NCBI RefSeq assembly: GCF_002355855.1
Contig: NZ_AP017655.1
Location: 2,385,501-2,449,500, forward strand
Source: Sphingobium cloacae
GTDB taxonomy: Bacteria > Pseudomonadota > Alphaproteobacteria > Sphingomonadales > Sphingomonadaceae
DNA length: 64,000 nt
Direction: 5' to 3'
Shown here one piece after another: positions 47,635 to 55,213 of this stretch; position 1 is the stretch's first letter, and every line of letters begins with the position of its first letter. Below the pieces are notes generated by a model, which searched no databases, was not told where the DNA came from, and saw only the letters and a program-made list of their open reading frames with translations. The translations under genes and the position numbers were made by a program.

Positions 47635-48284
47635 TCGGCTCCATGGCTGAGGGAATTATCGTGCGGCGCGGGGCCTTCCGCAAGGCGGGCGGCGATCCAC
47701 GCCTCAGCCTGCGCCCAACTGTCGATCCGGGCATGGGCCATGCCGGCGGGCGGTATCCGGTCGCGCAGTTCCGGTTCGCCCACCATGTGCAGGCGCCAGA
47801 CGCCCGGCGCCTGTTCGGCGACGGAGGCGTGATGTTCGGCGATGTCGTCGATGAACAGCGCCACCGTCGGGCTGCGATCCGCGACGATCCGCGCCAGCGG
47901 CGGCCCCTTGGGCCCATGGTTGCAGAAGACCGGGACGTGGAGGCCGTGCCCCGCCAGCTGGTCCACCCGTCCCTGCCGGTGCCGCTCGTCGATATTGGTG
48001 AGGACGACGATATCGGCCATGGCCGACAGGCGGGCCATGGCCGCCATGGAACCGTCGATCGGCTGCTGCCGGTGCATTTCATGGTCGAAAAAGTCGGTCA
48101 GCATCGTCCAGACGATTTCCTGCGTCACCGGCTCGTCGCTTTCCTTGTGCCGCAGCGCGTCGGCGAATTTCAGCCGTTTGAAATCGAAATGCAGGTCGTG
48201 CGCCTCGTCCGCCCACTGCCGGAACGGCACGAGCATATGCAGCAGCACCTCATCGCAGTCGGTGATGATCAGGGGACGGGTCAT
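47631..48284 (-). CDS. HAD-superfamily hydrolase-like protein
   Basis: Protein of 217 residues with HAD motif I as IITDCDEVLL (Asp-x-Asp), motif II as VVLTNID and motif III/IV around PTVALFIDDIAEH. Probably a phosphatase of the cytoplasm; the cap type and substrate are not visible. It overlaps DUF3572 upstream and RidA downstream by 4 bases each, a tightly coupled operon. Confidence 0.85.
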   Translation of the reverse strand: MTRPLIITDCDEVLLHMLVPFRQWADEAHDLHFDFKRLKFADALRHKESDEPVTQEIVWTMLTDFFDHEMHRQQPIDGSMAAMARLSAMADIVVLTNIDERHRQGRVDQLAGHGLHVPVFCNHGPKGPPLARIVADRSPTVALFIDDIAEHHASVAEQAPGVWRLHMVGEPELRDRIPPAGMAHARIDSWAQAEAWIAARLAEGPAPHDNSLSHGAE

Positions 48285-48565
48285 CGGCCGAGTTCCTCCT
48301 TCGCGGCGATCAGGATATCCGGCGTGGTTTCAAGGGCCTGCGCGCAGGCGATCAGGTCCGGCTCATGATCGGCCAGAAAGGCGAGCACCGCGCCCAGCAC
48401 GCCCGGATCGCCGACCCCAGCCCGCAGCGCGTCCGCGTCCAGCCCCGTCAGCGCGAGCAGCCGGTCCGCCCGCCGCTCGTCCGCCACCGTCCAGGCAAGC
48501 GCCATCAGCGCCAGCGTGGGTGCATCGGCATTGTCCTGCCTGCCATGATGGATATCGGGTCGCAT
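48281..48565 (-). CDS. DUF3572 family protein
   Basis: Short protein of 94 residues, helical. The family DUF3572 is restricted to alphaproteobacteria and its role is unknown. Typical features are ALMALAWTVADERRADRLLALTGLDADALR and GVLGAVLAFLADHEPDLIACAQ. It is divergent from divK with 69 bases between, a conserved arrangement that hints at shared regulation. Confidence 0.88.
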   Translation of the reverse strand: MRPDIHHGRQDNADAPTLALMALAWTVADERRADRLLALTGLDADALRAGVGDPGVLGAVLAFLADHEPDLIACAQALETTPDILIAAKEELGR

Positions 48566-48634
48566 GACGGTTTCTCTGCGCGGCTTTCGGGGCTATGACG
48601 TTTCCACGGAATTTTTCGGAAACGCGGGTGACTG

Positions 48635-48997
48635 GTGGCAAAGCGCGTGCTCGTTGTCGAGGACAACGAACTCAATCTCAAACTTTTTTGCGACCTGCTT
48701 CGCGCCCATGGGCATGAGGTGATGCCCCTGCGCGACGGGCGCGACGTGTTGCGGCAGGCGCGGGACTTCCGCCCCGACCTGGTCATCATGGACATCCACC
48801 TGCCCCATGTGAGCGGCGTCGACCTCATCATCTCGATGAAGGCGGACGGGGAATTGTCGCCGGTGCCGATCATGGCCGTCACCGCCTATGCCGGGAAGGG
48901 GGACGAGGACCGCATCCGCTCGGCAGGCGCCGACGCCTATGTGTCCAAGCCCATTTCCGTGCTGCGCTTCGTGGAGCAGGTGAACGCGCTGCTGTAA
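48635..48997 (+). CDS. divK: Response regulator DivK
   Basis: Single-domain receiver protein of 120 residues that in Caulobacter controls cell-cycle kinases. The phospho-acceptor Asp is at 53 (LVIMDIHLP), the acidic pair is at ED(9-10), Thr in MAVTAYAGKG and Lys in YVSKPISV complete the active site. No output domain. The start is a GTG after GCGGGTGACTG. No PleC or DivJ partner is in the window. Confidence 0.94.
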   Translation: MAKRVLVVEDNELNLKLFCDLLRAHGHEVMPLRDGRDVLRQARDFRPDLVIMDIHLPHVSGVDLIISMKADGELSPVPIMAVTAYAGKGDEDRIRSAGADAYVSKPISVLRFVEQVNALL

Positions 48998-49011
48998 GCG
49001 CCGCGCCCCAC

Positions 49012-49040
49012 CCGTCGCATAACCGTCACGGGACGGTCAT
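49012..49040 (+). promoter_or_regulatory. Probable PHO box upstream of phoX
   Basis: Three seven-base units with the GTC core (GTCG at 49014, GTCA at 49025, GTCA at 49036) are spaced exactly 11 bases apart, as in the PhoB-binding consensus CTGTCAT-N4-CTGTCAT. A further CTGTCAT at 49067 is 33 bases on, still in phase. It sits about 107 bases before phoX, which a PhoB site would be expected to control. Confidence 0.6.
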
Positions 49041-49147
49041 GCCGCTGCCTTCGTCCCGAAGCGTGCCTGTCATCCCCGTCTGCCACCCCGCCCATCAAGG
49101 GACGCGGCAAAGGGCCGACGGCCCGGAAACAGCACAGGGGTATATCC

Positions 49148-51019
49148 ATGTCTCATCTGACGGACGAGGCGCGCGCGCCTTATCGCGACGCGCAGCCGCG
49201 CATCACCGGCGGCGAAAACAGCCTGGAACATATCGTGGCGGCCAATCCGGCGCGCCGCTCCATCCTCAAGAACGGCCTGCTGGGCCTCGTCGCGCTGCCG
49301 ATGCTGGGCGGGCTTGCCGCCTGCGACGACGATGACGACGCCAGCCCCACGCCGACGCCCACGCCGACGCCGACCCCGACGCCAACCCCCACGCCCAGCT
49401 ATGGCATCGCCTTCGAGCCTGTCGCGGCGAGCATGGAGGACACGGTGACGGTGCCCAACGGCTATACCGTCGAGGTGCTGTTGAAGGCCGGCGATTCGAT
49501 CGAGCCGGGCACGCCCTATTCGGGCAGCTACCCGACGCCCGCCGATGCCGAGAAATGGGCCGGCGGCAATCATGACGGCATGGAATATTTCGAACTGTCC
49601 GGCGTCGATCCCAACAAGGGCGGCCTGCTGGCGATCAATTTCGAACTGCCCGACTTCAATATCCTGATGTCCGGCGATTATGACCCGGCAACGGCGAGCG
49701 CGGACCAGAAGAAGCTGGCGCTGTCCGCCGTGGGCATCGGCGTGGTCGAAATCGCCAAGGGTTCGGACGGCAAATGGGCGGTGAAGGCCGACTCCAAATA
49801 TAACAAGCGCTATACCGGCAACAGCAGCTATCGCGCGGGCGGTCCCGCCGCGGGCCTGCTGTCGAGCACGATCAAGGGGATGCTCAACAACTGCTCGTCG
49901 GGCCGTACCCCCTGGGGCACCTATCTCACCTGCGAGGAGACGACGGACAATTATCTCGATCCCACGCAGCCGGAGGAAAATTACGGCTGGGTGGTGGAGA
50001 TCGACCCGTTGCAGGAACTCGCCCCGCCGACCAAGCGCACCGCGCTCGGCCGGTTCAGCCATGAAAATGTCGCGCATATGACGAACGCCGACCGCCGCGT
50101 CGCCTTCTATATGGGCGACGATTCGACGCCGGGCTGTATCTACAAATTCGTCTGCAACGATGCCTACAGCGCCAATAATCGCGGGCAGAATATGGGGATG
50201 CTGGACTATGGCACGCTCTATGTCGCGCGCTTCAACGCGGACGGCACGGGCGAATGGCGGGCGCTGGCGAAGGGACAGAACGGCCTGGACCTTGGCGCGT
50301 CCGATCCGGGCAAGGTCAGCCAGAGCCCGACGCCGCCGGAGCCCACGACGGTCGATTTCCGCAACCAGGCCGACATTCTGGTGAACTGCCAGTCCGCCGC
50401 GCGCGTCGCGGGCGGCACGCTCATGGACCGGCCGGAATGGATCACGGTCGCGCCCGACAACAGCGCCATCTTCGTGACGCTGACCAACAATAGCGGCCGC
50501 CAGTCGACCATCCCGGCCGACCCGCGCGTCCGCAACCTGCACGGTCATATCATCAAGTTCAAGGAAGAGGGCGATTCGCCGCTCGCCATGAAGTTCAGCT
50601 GGGAAATCTTCCTGCTGGCGGGCGATCCCTCGCTGGCTTCGGGGGGCGACAATCTGGTGGGCGACATCAAGGGCGACACCTTCTCCAGCCCCGACGGCAT
50701 CCGCATCGACCCGCAGGGCCGCCTGTGGGTGCAGACCGACCACTCCATCCCCGGCAAATCGGGCGTGGACGGCAAGAGCATCGAGGATGTGTTCGGCCAC
50801 AATGCGATGTTCTACGTCGACCGGACCAGCAAGGAATCGAAGCGGTTCCTGGTCGGTCCGGAAGGCTGCGAGATCACCGGCATCGCCTATACGCCCGACC
50901 TCAAGACCTTCTTCATCAATATCCAGCATCCGACCGGCGACTGGCCGGTTGCCGGCCAGGAACCGCGTTCCTCGACCATCGTCGTACGCCGCAGCGACGA
51001 CAAGCCGGTCGGCGCGTGA
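49148..51019 (+). CDS. phoX: PhoX-type alkaline phosphatase (DUF839), Tat lipoprotein
   Basis: Secreted phosphatase of 623 residues. The N-terminus has a Tat-like twin-arginine stretch ARRSILK (residues 36-42), a hydrophobic core and a lipobox LAAC (about 58), so it is probably a Tat-exported lipoprotein. A low-complexity linker of alternating Thr-Pro follows. The rest is PhoX (DUF839): WGGNHDGMEYFEL-like region, LTCEETTDNYLDP, FSHENVAH, GDDSTPGCIYKFV and FSSPDGIRIDPQGRLWVQTD. PhoX uses Ca2+ and Fe3+ and releases phosphate from esters when phosphate is scarce. The PHO box upstream fits. Confidence 0.9.
   Translation: MSHLTDEARAPYRDAQPRITGGENSLEHIVAANPARRSILKNGLLGLVALPMLGGLAACDDDDDASPTPTPTPTPTPTPTPTPSYGIAFEPVAASMEDTVTVPNGYTVEVLLKAGDSIEPGTPYSGSYPTPADAEKWAGGNHDGMEYFELSGVDPNKGGLLAINFELPDFNILMSGDYDPATASADQKKLALSAVGIGVVEIAKGSDGKWAVKADSKYNKRYTGNSSYRAGGPAAGLLSSTIKGMLNNCSSGRTPWGTYLTCEETTDNYLDPTQPEENYGWVVEIDPLQELAPPTKRTALGRFSHENVAHMTNADRRVAFYMGDDSTPGCIYKFVCNDAYSANNRGQNMGMLDYGTLYVARFNADGTGEWRALAKGQNGLDLGASDPGKVSQSPTPPEPTTVDFRNQADILVNCQSAARVAGGTLMDRPEWITVAPDNSAIFVTLTNNSGRQSTIPADPRVRNLHGHIIKFKEEGDSPLAMKFSWEIFLLAGDPSLASGGDNLVGDIKGDTFSSPDGIRIDPQGRLWVQTDHSIPGKSGVDGKSIEDVFGHNAMFYVDRTSKESKRFLVGPEGCEITGIAYTPDLKTFFINIQHPTGDWPVAGQEPRSSTIVVRRSDDKPVGA
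49343..49399 (+). repeat. Thr-Pro codon repeat in phoX
   Basis: About nine tandem Thr-Pro codon pairs (ACGCCN/ACCCCN) encoding the linker between the lipidated N-terminus and the catalytic domain. The underlying DNA is a six-base repeat and may vary in number between strains. Confidence 0.8.
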
Positions 51020-51088
51020 CGGAGCCGGAGGGGGGACGGCCTTGCCCGTTCCCTCCTCTCTCCTTCCATCCATCCGGCAGCAACAAGG

Positions 51089-51124
51089 AAAGGCCCGTTC
51101 CCTGGTGGGACGGGCCTCTTCTTC
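51089..51124 (+). terminator. Intrinsic terminator of phoX
   Basis: AGGCCCGT and ACGGGCCT form an eight-bp stem with internal pairing of the loop, followed by CTTCTTCC, 70 bases after the phoX stop codon. Confidence 0.7.
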
Positions 51125-51187
51125 CTCCGGACGTCCGCCGCGAAGCGGATCGTCATGACCGGGGCGGCGCGGGAGCCGCCCGCGCGA

Positions 51188-51355
51188 TCACTTGATCTTG
51201 GCTTCCTTGAACTCGACATGCTTGCGCACGACCGGGTCATATTTGCGGAAGCTCATCTTCTCGGTCTGGGTGCGCGGATTCTTCTTGGTGACGTAGAAGA
51301 AACCGGTGTCAGCCGAGCTGACGAGGCGGATCTTGACAGTTGCTGGCTTGGCCAT
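51188..51355 (-). CDS. rpmG: 50S ribosomal protein L33
   Basis: Ribosomal protein of 55 residues. It opens [16 protein letters not shown], with the family-typical [18 protein letters not shown] and the end [18 protein letters not shown]. The zinc-binding Cys pairs of some L33 forms are absent, so it is the zinc-independent form. It is on the minus strand, convergent with phoX. A transcription terminator 25 bases before the start codon (51381-51409) leaves no room for an ordinary promoter in between. Confidence 0.95.
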   Translation of the reverse strand: MAKPATVKIRLVSSADTGFFYVTKKNPRTQTEKMSFRKYDPVVRKHVEFKEAKIK

Positions 51356-51380
51356 GGCCCTAAAGTCCTGTGAATCTCGT

Positions 51381-51409
51381 GAAAAAGAAAAGCGGCCCCA
51401 TGGGACCGC
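51381..51409 (-). terminator. Terminator-like hairpin in front of rpmG, possible attenuator
   Basis: On the minus strand GCGGTCCC and GGGGCCGC form a hairpin (plus 51392-51409) followed by TTTTCTTTTTC. The run ends only 25 bases before the rpmG start codon. No minus-strand gene lies upstream, so the hairpin belongs either to the rpmG leader (attenuation) or to a short RNA. Activity is inferred from sequence alone. Confidence 0.55.
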
Positions 51410-51631
51410 CCCGTTTCAGTGGCCGCCCATGCGGCAGATTCGGCCGCATGTCAAGGGAGGGCGCGCCAGGACAGCGGCCTTTTCCCGCCTGCCGGCCCCT
51501 CGCAAATCCGCCCTCCGCTCCCCATCTTCCTCCCATGCCGATCCGCATGGCGGGCGCCCCTGCTTTACGCGGCGTTAACCGGAACAGGCGCAGCATGGCC
51601 TTCGGAGCGACAGGACAGGGGAGTCTTCTCC

Positions 51632-51952
51632 ATGCGACATGATCCGATGCAAGCCATTCTTTCCGACCTGCTGCGGCGGGTCGACGGCGTGGCCGGGCAG
51701 CGCGGGCATCTTTCCGCGCCGCGCTTTCACGACGAGGTGGACCAGATCCGGCACATCGCGCGCGCCTTCCACATCGACACGGTGGAAGGATTGGCCGGGA
51801 CGCTCGAATCGGCGCTGTCGCTGCATGGGCTGGGGCCGGTGGTGCTGTCCTATCTGGACTTCCTGCGCGACGCCATCCTTGCGGAGATGCCGCCCGTCGG
51901 CATGGCCGCGATGCGGCCCGCGCCGGCATCCGTGACGCCGCTGCGCGCCTGA
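51632..51952 (+). CDS. Small hypothetical protein
   Basis: Protein of 106 residues, no signal peptide, no membrane helix. Possible start ATG 51632 (MRHDPMQAILSDLLRRVD), nine bases after GGGGAG; the frame is open back to 51419. Central part FHIDTVEGLAGTLESALSLHGLGPVVLSYLDFLRD looks helical. I do not recognise a family. It lies before the GDT1 gene, 19 bases away, probably in one transcript. Confidence 0.7.
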   Translation: MRHDPMQAILSDLLRRVDGVAGQRGHLSAPRFHDEVDQIRHIARAFHIDTVEGLAGTLESALSLHGLGPVVLSYLDFLRDAILAEMPPVGMAAMRPAPASVTPLRA

Positions 51953-51971
51953 ACCGGAGTCGACGCGGGCG

Positions 51972-52538
51972 ATGGATGCGCTGCTGATCGCCCTGCTCGG
52001 CTGCCTGATCGGCGAGGTGGGCGACAAGAGCCAGCTTCTCGCGCTCGCGCTCGCGACGCGATTCAACCGCGATGGCGCGGTGATCGCCGGGATCGTCGTC
52101 GCGGCCTGCGCCAATGCCGCCATCTCCGCGGCGGCGGGCGCCTATATCGGGCCGATGCTGGGGTCCGACGCGCGGCTGCTCTTCCTGTCGCTGTCCCTGC
52201 TGTTCCTGGGCTTCGGCCTGCTCTGGCGGGCGAAAGCGCCCGATCCGCTGGACGGGTGGAAAATCGGCGCGTTCCTGACCACGGCGCTGGGGCTCTTCAT
52301 CCTGGGCTTGGGCGACGGGCCGCAATTCCTGATCCTGGGCCTTGCCACCCGCACCGCCGATCCGGCGCTCGCCGCCATCGGGGGGGCGATCGGCATCATC
52401 GCCGCTTCGGTCCCGGTCGTGCTACTGCGCGGCCGGCTGCTCGCCGCCCTGCCGGTTCGCGCCATCCGCCTGTGCGGCGGCGGAGTGCTGCTGCTGGCGG
52501 GCGCGATCATGGCGCTGTCGGCGCTGGCCCTGCTCTGA
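51972..52538 (+). CDS. GDT1/TMEM165 family (UPF0016) transporter
   Basis: Membrane protein of 188 residues with about six helices in two repeats. The first repeat carries the family signature GEVGDKSQLLALAL near residue 14. The second, where E-x-G-D-K/R-S/T is expected, reads LGLGDGPQFL (about 112), having lost the Glu and the Lys-Ser. Family members transport Mn2+ or Ca2+ against H+. Loss of one site is notable. The upstream small gene may be co-transcribed. Confidence 0.85.
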   Translation: MDALLIALLGCLIGEVGDKSQLLALALATRFNRDGAVIAGIVVAACANAAISAAAGAYIGPMLGSDARLLFLSLSLLFLGFGLLWRAKAPDPLDGWKIGAFLTTALGLFILGLGDGPQFLILGLATRTADPALAAIGGAIGIIAASVPVVLLRGRLLAALPVRAIRLCGGGVLLLAGAIMALSALALL

Positions 52539-52556
52539 TCGCGCTTTTCCATCAGT

Positions 52557-52575
52557 GTGAGCGATAATTTCTCAC
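52557..52575. promoter_or_regulatory. GTGAG-N9-CTCAC inverted repeat upstream of dps
   Basis: A five-base inverted repeat with a nine-base AT-rich centre, 83 bases before the dps start and 18 bases after the GDT1 stop codon. It could be an operator for a stress regulator or a chance pair. Nothing identifies the binder. Confidence 0.35.
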
Positions 52576-52657
52576 CCGTTCCGGTCGCTTTTTATGGCAC
52601 CTTCGCCGCCGTGAGTCATTATATGTGCGAAATCATCCGCCAACAGGAGGAACAAGC

Positions 52658-53149
52658 ATGACTGCTGCCGATCTCAAGACTCCGACCGACCTCAAGAGCA
52701 ACGCGACCAAATCGGTGGCGGAAGCGCTGAACGGCGTGCTCGCGGACAGCTATGCGCTGTATTTCAAGACCAAGAATTTCCACTGGCATGTGTCCGGCCC
52801 GCATTTCCGCGACTATCACCTGATGTTCGACGATCAGGCCGCGCAGATTCTGGGTACCACCGACGCGATCGCCGAGCGGGTGCGCAAGACGGGCAACACC
52901 ACGCTGCGGTCCATCGGCGACATTGCGCGCCATCAGACGCTGAAGGACAATGACGCCGATTTCGTCGATCCCGTCGCCATGCTGAAGGAACTGCGCGAGG
53001 ATAATCTGAAGCTGGTCGAAGCCTTCCGCGCCGCCAAGGAGGCCGCCGCCGCCGCAGGCGACAACGCCACCGAAGGCATTGTCGACGACTGGACCGACCA
53101 GGCCGAGGAACGCGCCTGGTTCCTGTTCGAGGCCAGCCGCAACGCCTGA
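52658..53149 (+). CDS. dps: DNA starvation/stationary-phase protection protein Dps
   Basis: Ferritin-like protein of 163 residues that forms a dodecamer, oxidises Fe2+ with peroxide and binds DNA. Dps features are LADSYALYFKTKNFHWHVSGPHF (with ferroxidase His), HLMFDDQAAQILGTTDAIAERVRK with Asp/Glu ligands, and an N-terminal Lys-containing tail (KTPTDLKSNATK). Start at ATG 52658 after a strong AGGAGGAACAAGC; the next upstream ATG (52625) lacks this. Terminator after the gene. Confidence 0.95.
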   Translation: MTAADLKTPTDLKSNATKSVAEALNGVLADSYALYFKTKNFHWHVSGPHFRDYHLMFDDQAAQILGTTDAIAERVRKTGNTTLRSIGDIARHQTLKDNDADFVDPVAMLKELREDNLKLVEAFRAAKEAAAAAGDNATEGIVDDWTDQAEERAWFLFEASRNA

Positions 53150-53168
53150 GCCCGAACCGCCAAAACGG

Positions 53169-53208
53169 AAGAAACGCCCTCCTGCCCGCGCCGGAGGGCG
53201 TTTCTTTT
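53169..53208 (+). terminator. Intrinsic terminator of dps
   Basis: GAAACGCCCTCC and GGAGGGCGTTTC form a 12-bp perfect stem (53171-53182, 53193-53204), followed by TTTT. It begins 19 bases after the dps stop codon. Confidence 0.9.
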
Positions 53209-53524
53209 CATGGAGAGGCGTTGCCCTGCGGACAGCCGACGTCATCCACGCCATGCCGGCACGCTTGCCTGCGCCCGTGCGGAACTATGGGGCCGATTCG
53301 TCCGCCTTAGTCTTCCGATACCATCATTTTAAGGGGTAGATTGTGGGAGGATCGCACAAGCCATCCCCGTAAACGACCGTTTTTGAAGGGAATTTTGGCG
53401 GGCCGTGCGGGATAGCGATGAGAACTATATCTACTCCATAGCCCTCCATGACTCTGTAAAATAGACATGAGCATGAAATTCTACGGTCTTTAAGGTGCGG
53501 TCTCCTTTCTTCCGACCCAGAACT
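53209..53524. other. Gene-free stretch at the core/accessory border
   Basis: No supportable gene. The base composition falls below the core and several short AT-rich stretches appear (around 53330-53460). It probably marks the left edge of the accessory region, but I could not find an attachment site or direct repeat. Confidence 0.5.
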
Positions 53525-53756
53525 ATGGAAATCGACAAGGACGAAATCGACGATGCAATCCTTGCACTGCTTTTCCTTTCACTCGACCGGGATGGCCGAT
53601 CATGGAAGAGCTTCGATTGGGACGCGATGAAACCGGCTGCATGAGAAGGGTTTCATCAGCAATCCGATCGGCAATGCGAAATCCGTGATGTTGACCGACG
53701 CGGGCATCAAGCGGTCGGAGCATCTTTTCCGAGCGCTGTTCCACAAGTCCGAGTAG
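53525..53756 (+). pseudogene. DUF6429 family protein, frameshifted
   Basis: The frame starts MEIDKDEIDDAILALLFLSL and reads SWKSFDWDAMK. An extra C near 53633 then gives an early stop. In the +1 frame it resumes as LHEKGFISNPIGNAKSVMLT and ends LFRALFHKSE, the C-terminus expected for DUF6429. The length is 77 codons plus one base. DUF6429 proteins are small, of unknown role, and are often found near mobile elements in alphaproteobacteria. A ribosome site is not clear. Confidence 0.7.
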
Positions 53757-53993
53757 ATGGCCGCCCATAACAACACAGAGGTTGGCGACCTGGTGGAACT
53801 TCGCCCCTGCCGTCGTTCATAACAGACGGCGTGCGCGACAGGATCGGGCAATAATTAGACAAAATCGGGCTAAAAAGCCCCTGCGTTGCTTGCCAGATTA
53901 ATTCCTGACAATCTGTTGCAGGAGAAAGGCCCGATGGTTGGGTGTTCTTGCAACCGGTTCAACGATCATGAACGCTTGCCAGGAGGAACCATC

Positions 53994-55085
53994 GTGAAAG
54001 CATCAATCTGCAAGGGGCCGGGCCAGGGCTTCACCGTCGTGGAGATCGAGATCGATCAACCGCAGGGGCGGGAGGTTCTGGTCGAGGTCAAGGCGTCGGG
54101 GCTTTGCCACACCGACCTCACCGTTGCGGAATCGGATTTCGGTTTTCCGTTCCCGGCCGTTCTCGGTCACGAGGTGGCCGGCGTCGTGCTTCAGGTGGGG
54201 CCGCAGGTGACGGACATCGCCGTCGGCGATCATGTCGTGGCCTGTCTGATCCAGTTCTGCGGCCGGTGCGTCGCCTGTCTTGGCGGCCGGACGTTCGAAT
54301 GCACCAATCCAAACGCCACATTGCGCGCGCCTGACGCAGCGCCGCGGCTTTCCGGCCCGGATGGACCTGTCTACCAGTTCGTCGGCGTCGGCGGTTTCGC
54401 GGAACAGGTCCTGGTGCATGAAAACCAGCTCGCCGTGGTCAACAAGACCATTCCATTTCCACAAGCTGCGGTCCTTGGATGTGGGACGGTCACGGGCGCG
54501 GGCGCCGTCATCAACAGCGCCCAGGTCAGGCCGCGCGACACCGTGGCGGTGTTCGGAACGGGCGGCGTCGGTCTGAACGCCATCAACGCCGCCCGGCTGT
54601 CGGGGGCGTCGATCATCGTCGCCGTCGATCTTGTCGACGCCAAGCTGGAGCGCGCCAGGCGCTTCGGCGCGACCCACGTCGTCAACCCGGGCAAAACCGA
54701 TCCTGTCGAGGCGATCCGCGCGATTACCGGGGCGGGTGTCGATTATGCGTTCGAGGTGATCGGCCTTCCCGCAACGCAACAGCAGGCCGTCGAAGCCGCG
54801 TGCCCCGGAGGCACGGCCATGCTGGTCGGCATGGGAAAGCCTGGCTCCGCGATCACCTTGCCGACCTCGATGGAGATGCTGCTCGGGCGCAAAACGGTCA
54901 AGCCGGTATTGATGGGCTCGACCCACCTCAAGCGCGACATTCCCTATTACGCGGACATGTATGTCGACGGGCGGCTTCTGCTCGATGAAATCGTCACCCA
55001 GGAAATCGCGCTTGATGAGATCGACGCCGCCTACGAGCAGCTCAAGCATGGCGAGGGCATTCGCTCCGTCATCACCCGCTTCTGA
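53994..55085 (+). CDS. Zinc-dependent alcohol dehydrogenase (MDR superfamily)
   Basis: Medium-chain dehydrogenase of 363 residues that likely oxidises primary or aryl alcohols with NAD(P)+. Catalytic zinc ligands are Cys in GLCHTDL (about 37), His in LGHEVAG (about 60) and a Cys later (VLGCGTVTGAG). The structural zinc site is the Cys quartet CGRC-x2-C-x7-C. The cofactor motif is GTGGVGLNAI. I chose the GTG at 53994 with AGGAGG upstream; an ATG at 53934 with AGGAGAAAGG would add 20 residues without similarity. It pairs with the following aldehyde dehydrogenase. Confidence 0.88.
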   Translation: MKASICKGPGQGFTVVEIEIDQPQGREVLVEVKASGLCHTDLTVAESDFGFPFPAVLGHEVAGVVLQVGPQVTDIAVGDHVVACLIQFCGRCVACLGGRTFECTNPNATLRAPDAAPRLSGPDGPVYQFVGVGGFAEQVLVHENQLAVVNKTIPFPQAAVLGCGTVTGAGAVINSAQVRPRDTVAVFGTGGVGLNAINAARLSGASIIVAVDLVDAKLERARRFGATHVVNPGKTDPVEAIRAITGAGVDYAFEVIGLPATQQQAVEAACPGGTAMLVGMGKPGSAITLPTSMEMLLGRKTVKPVLMGSTHLKRDIPYYADMYVDGRLLLDEIVTQEIALDEIDAAYEQLKHGEGIRSVITRF

Positions 55086-55213
55086 GACCAGGCGACGATC
55101 GAAAATCGGAGCGGATCGCGCGCTTCAACATAGAGGGCGGCTCAGACCGCCGCCCCGCCCAATCAACCCGTTACGCCACGCCAACCAGGGCAATACCAGG
55201 GAAGACATCAGAT

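Noticed and set aside
49343..49399. Tandem repeat that could be read as a CRISPR-like array
   Set aside because: It is a six-base coding repeat (Thr-Pro) inside phoX; no spacers and no cas genes in the window.
49070..51073. 667-codon minus-strand open frame opposite phoX
   Set aside because: Composition bias only; phoX is supported by signal peptide, motifs and PHO box.
53886..53993. Extended N-terminus of the alcohol dehydrogenase
   Set aside because: The GTG at 53994 has a better ribosome site and begins where MDR proteins normally begin; the extra part is cysteine- and Asn-rich with no similarity.
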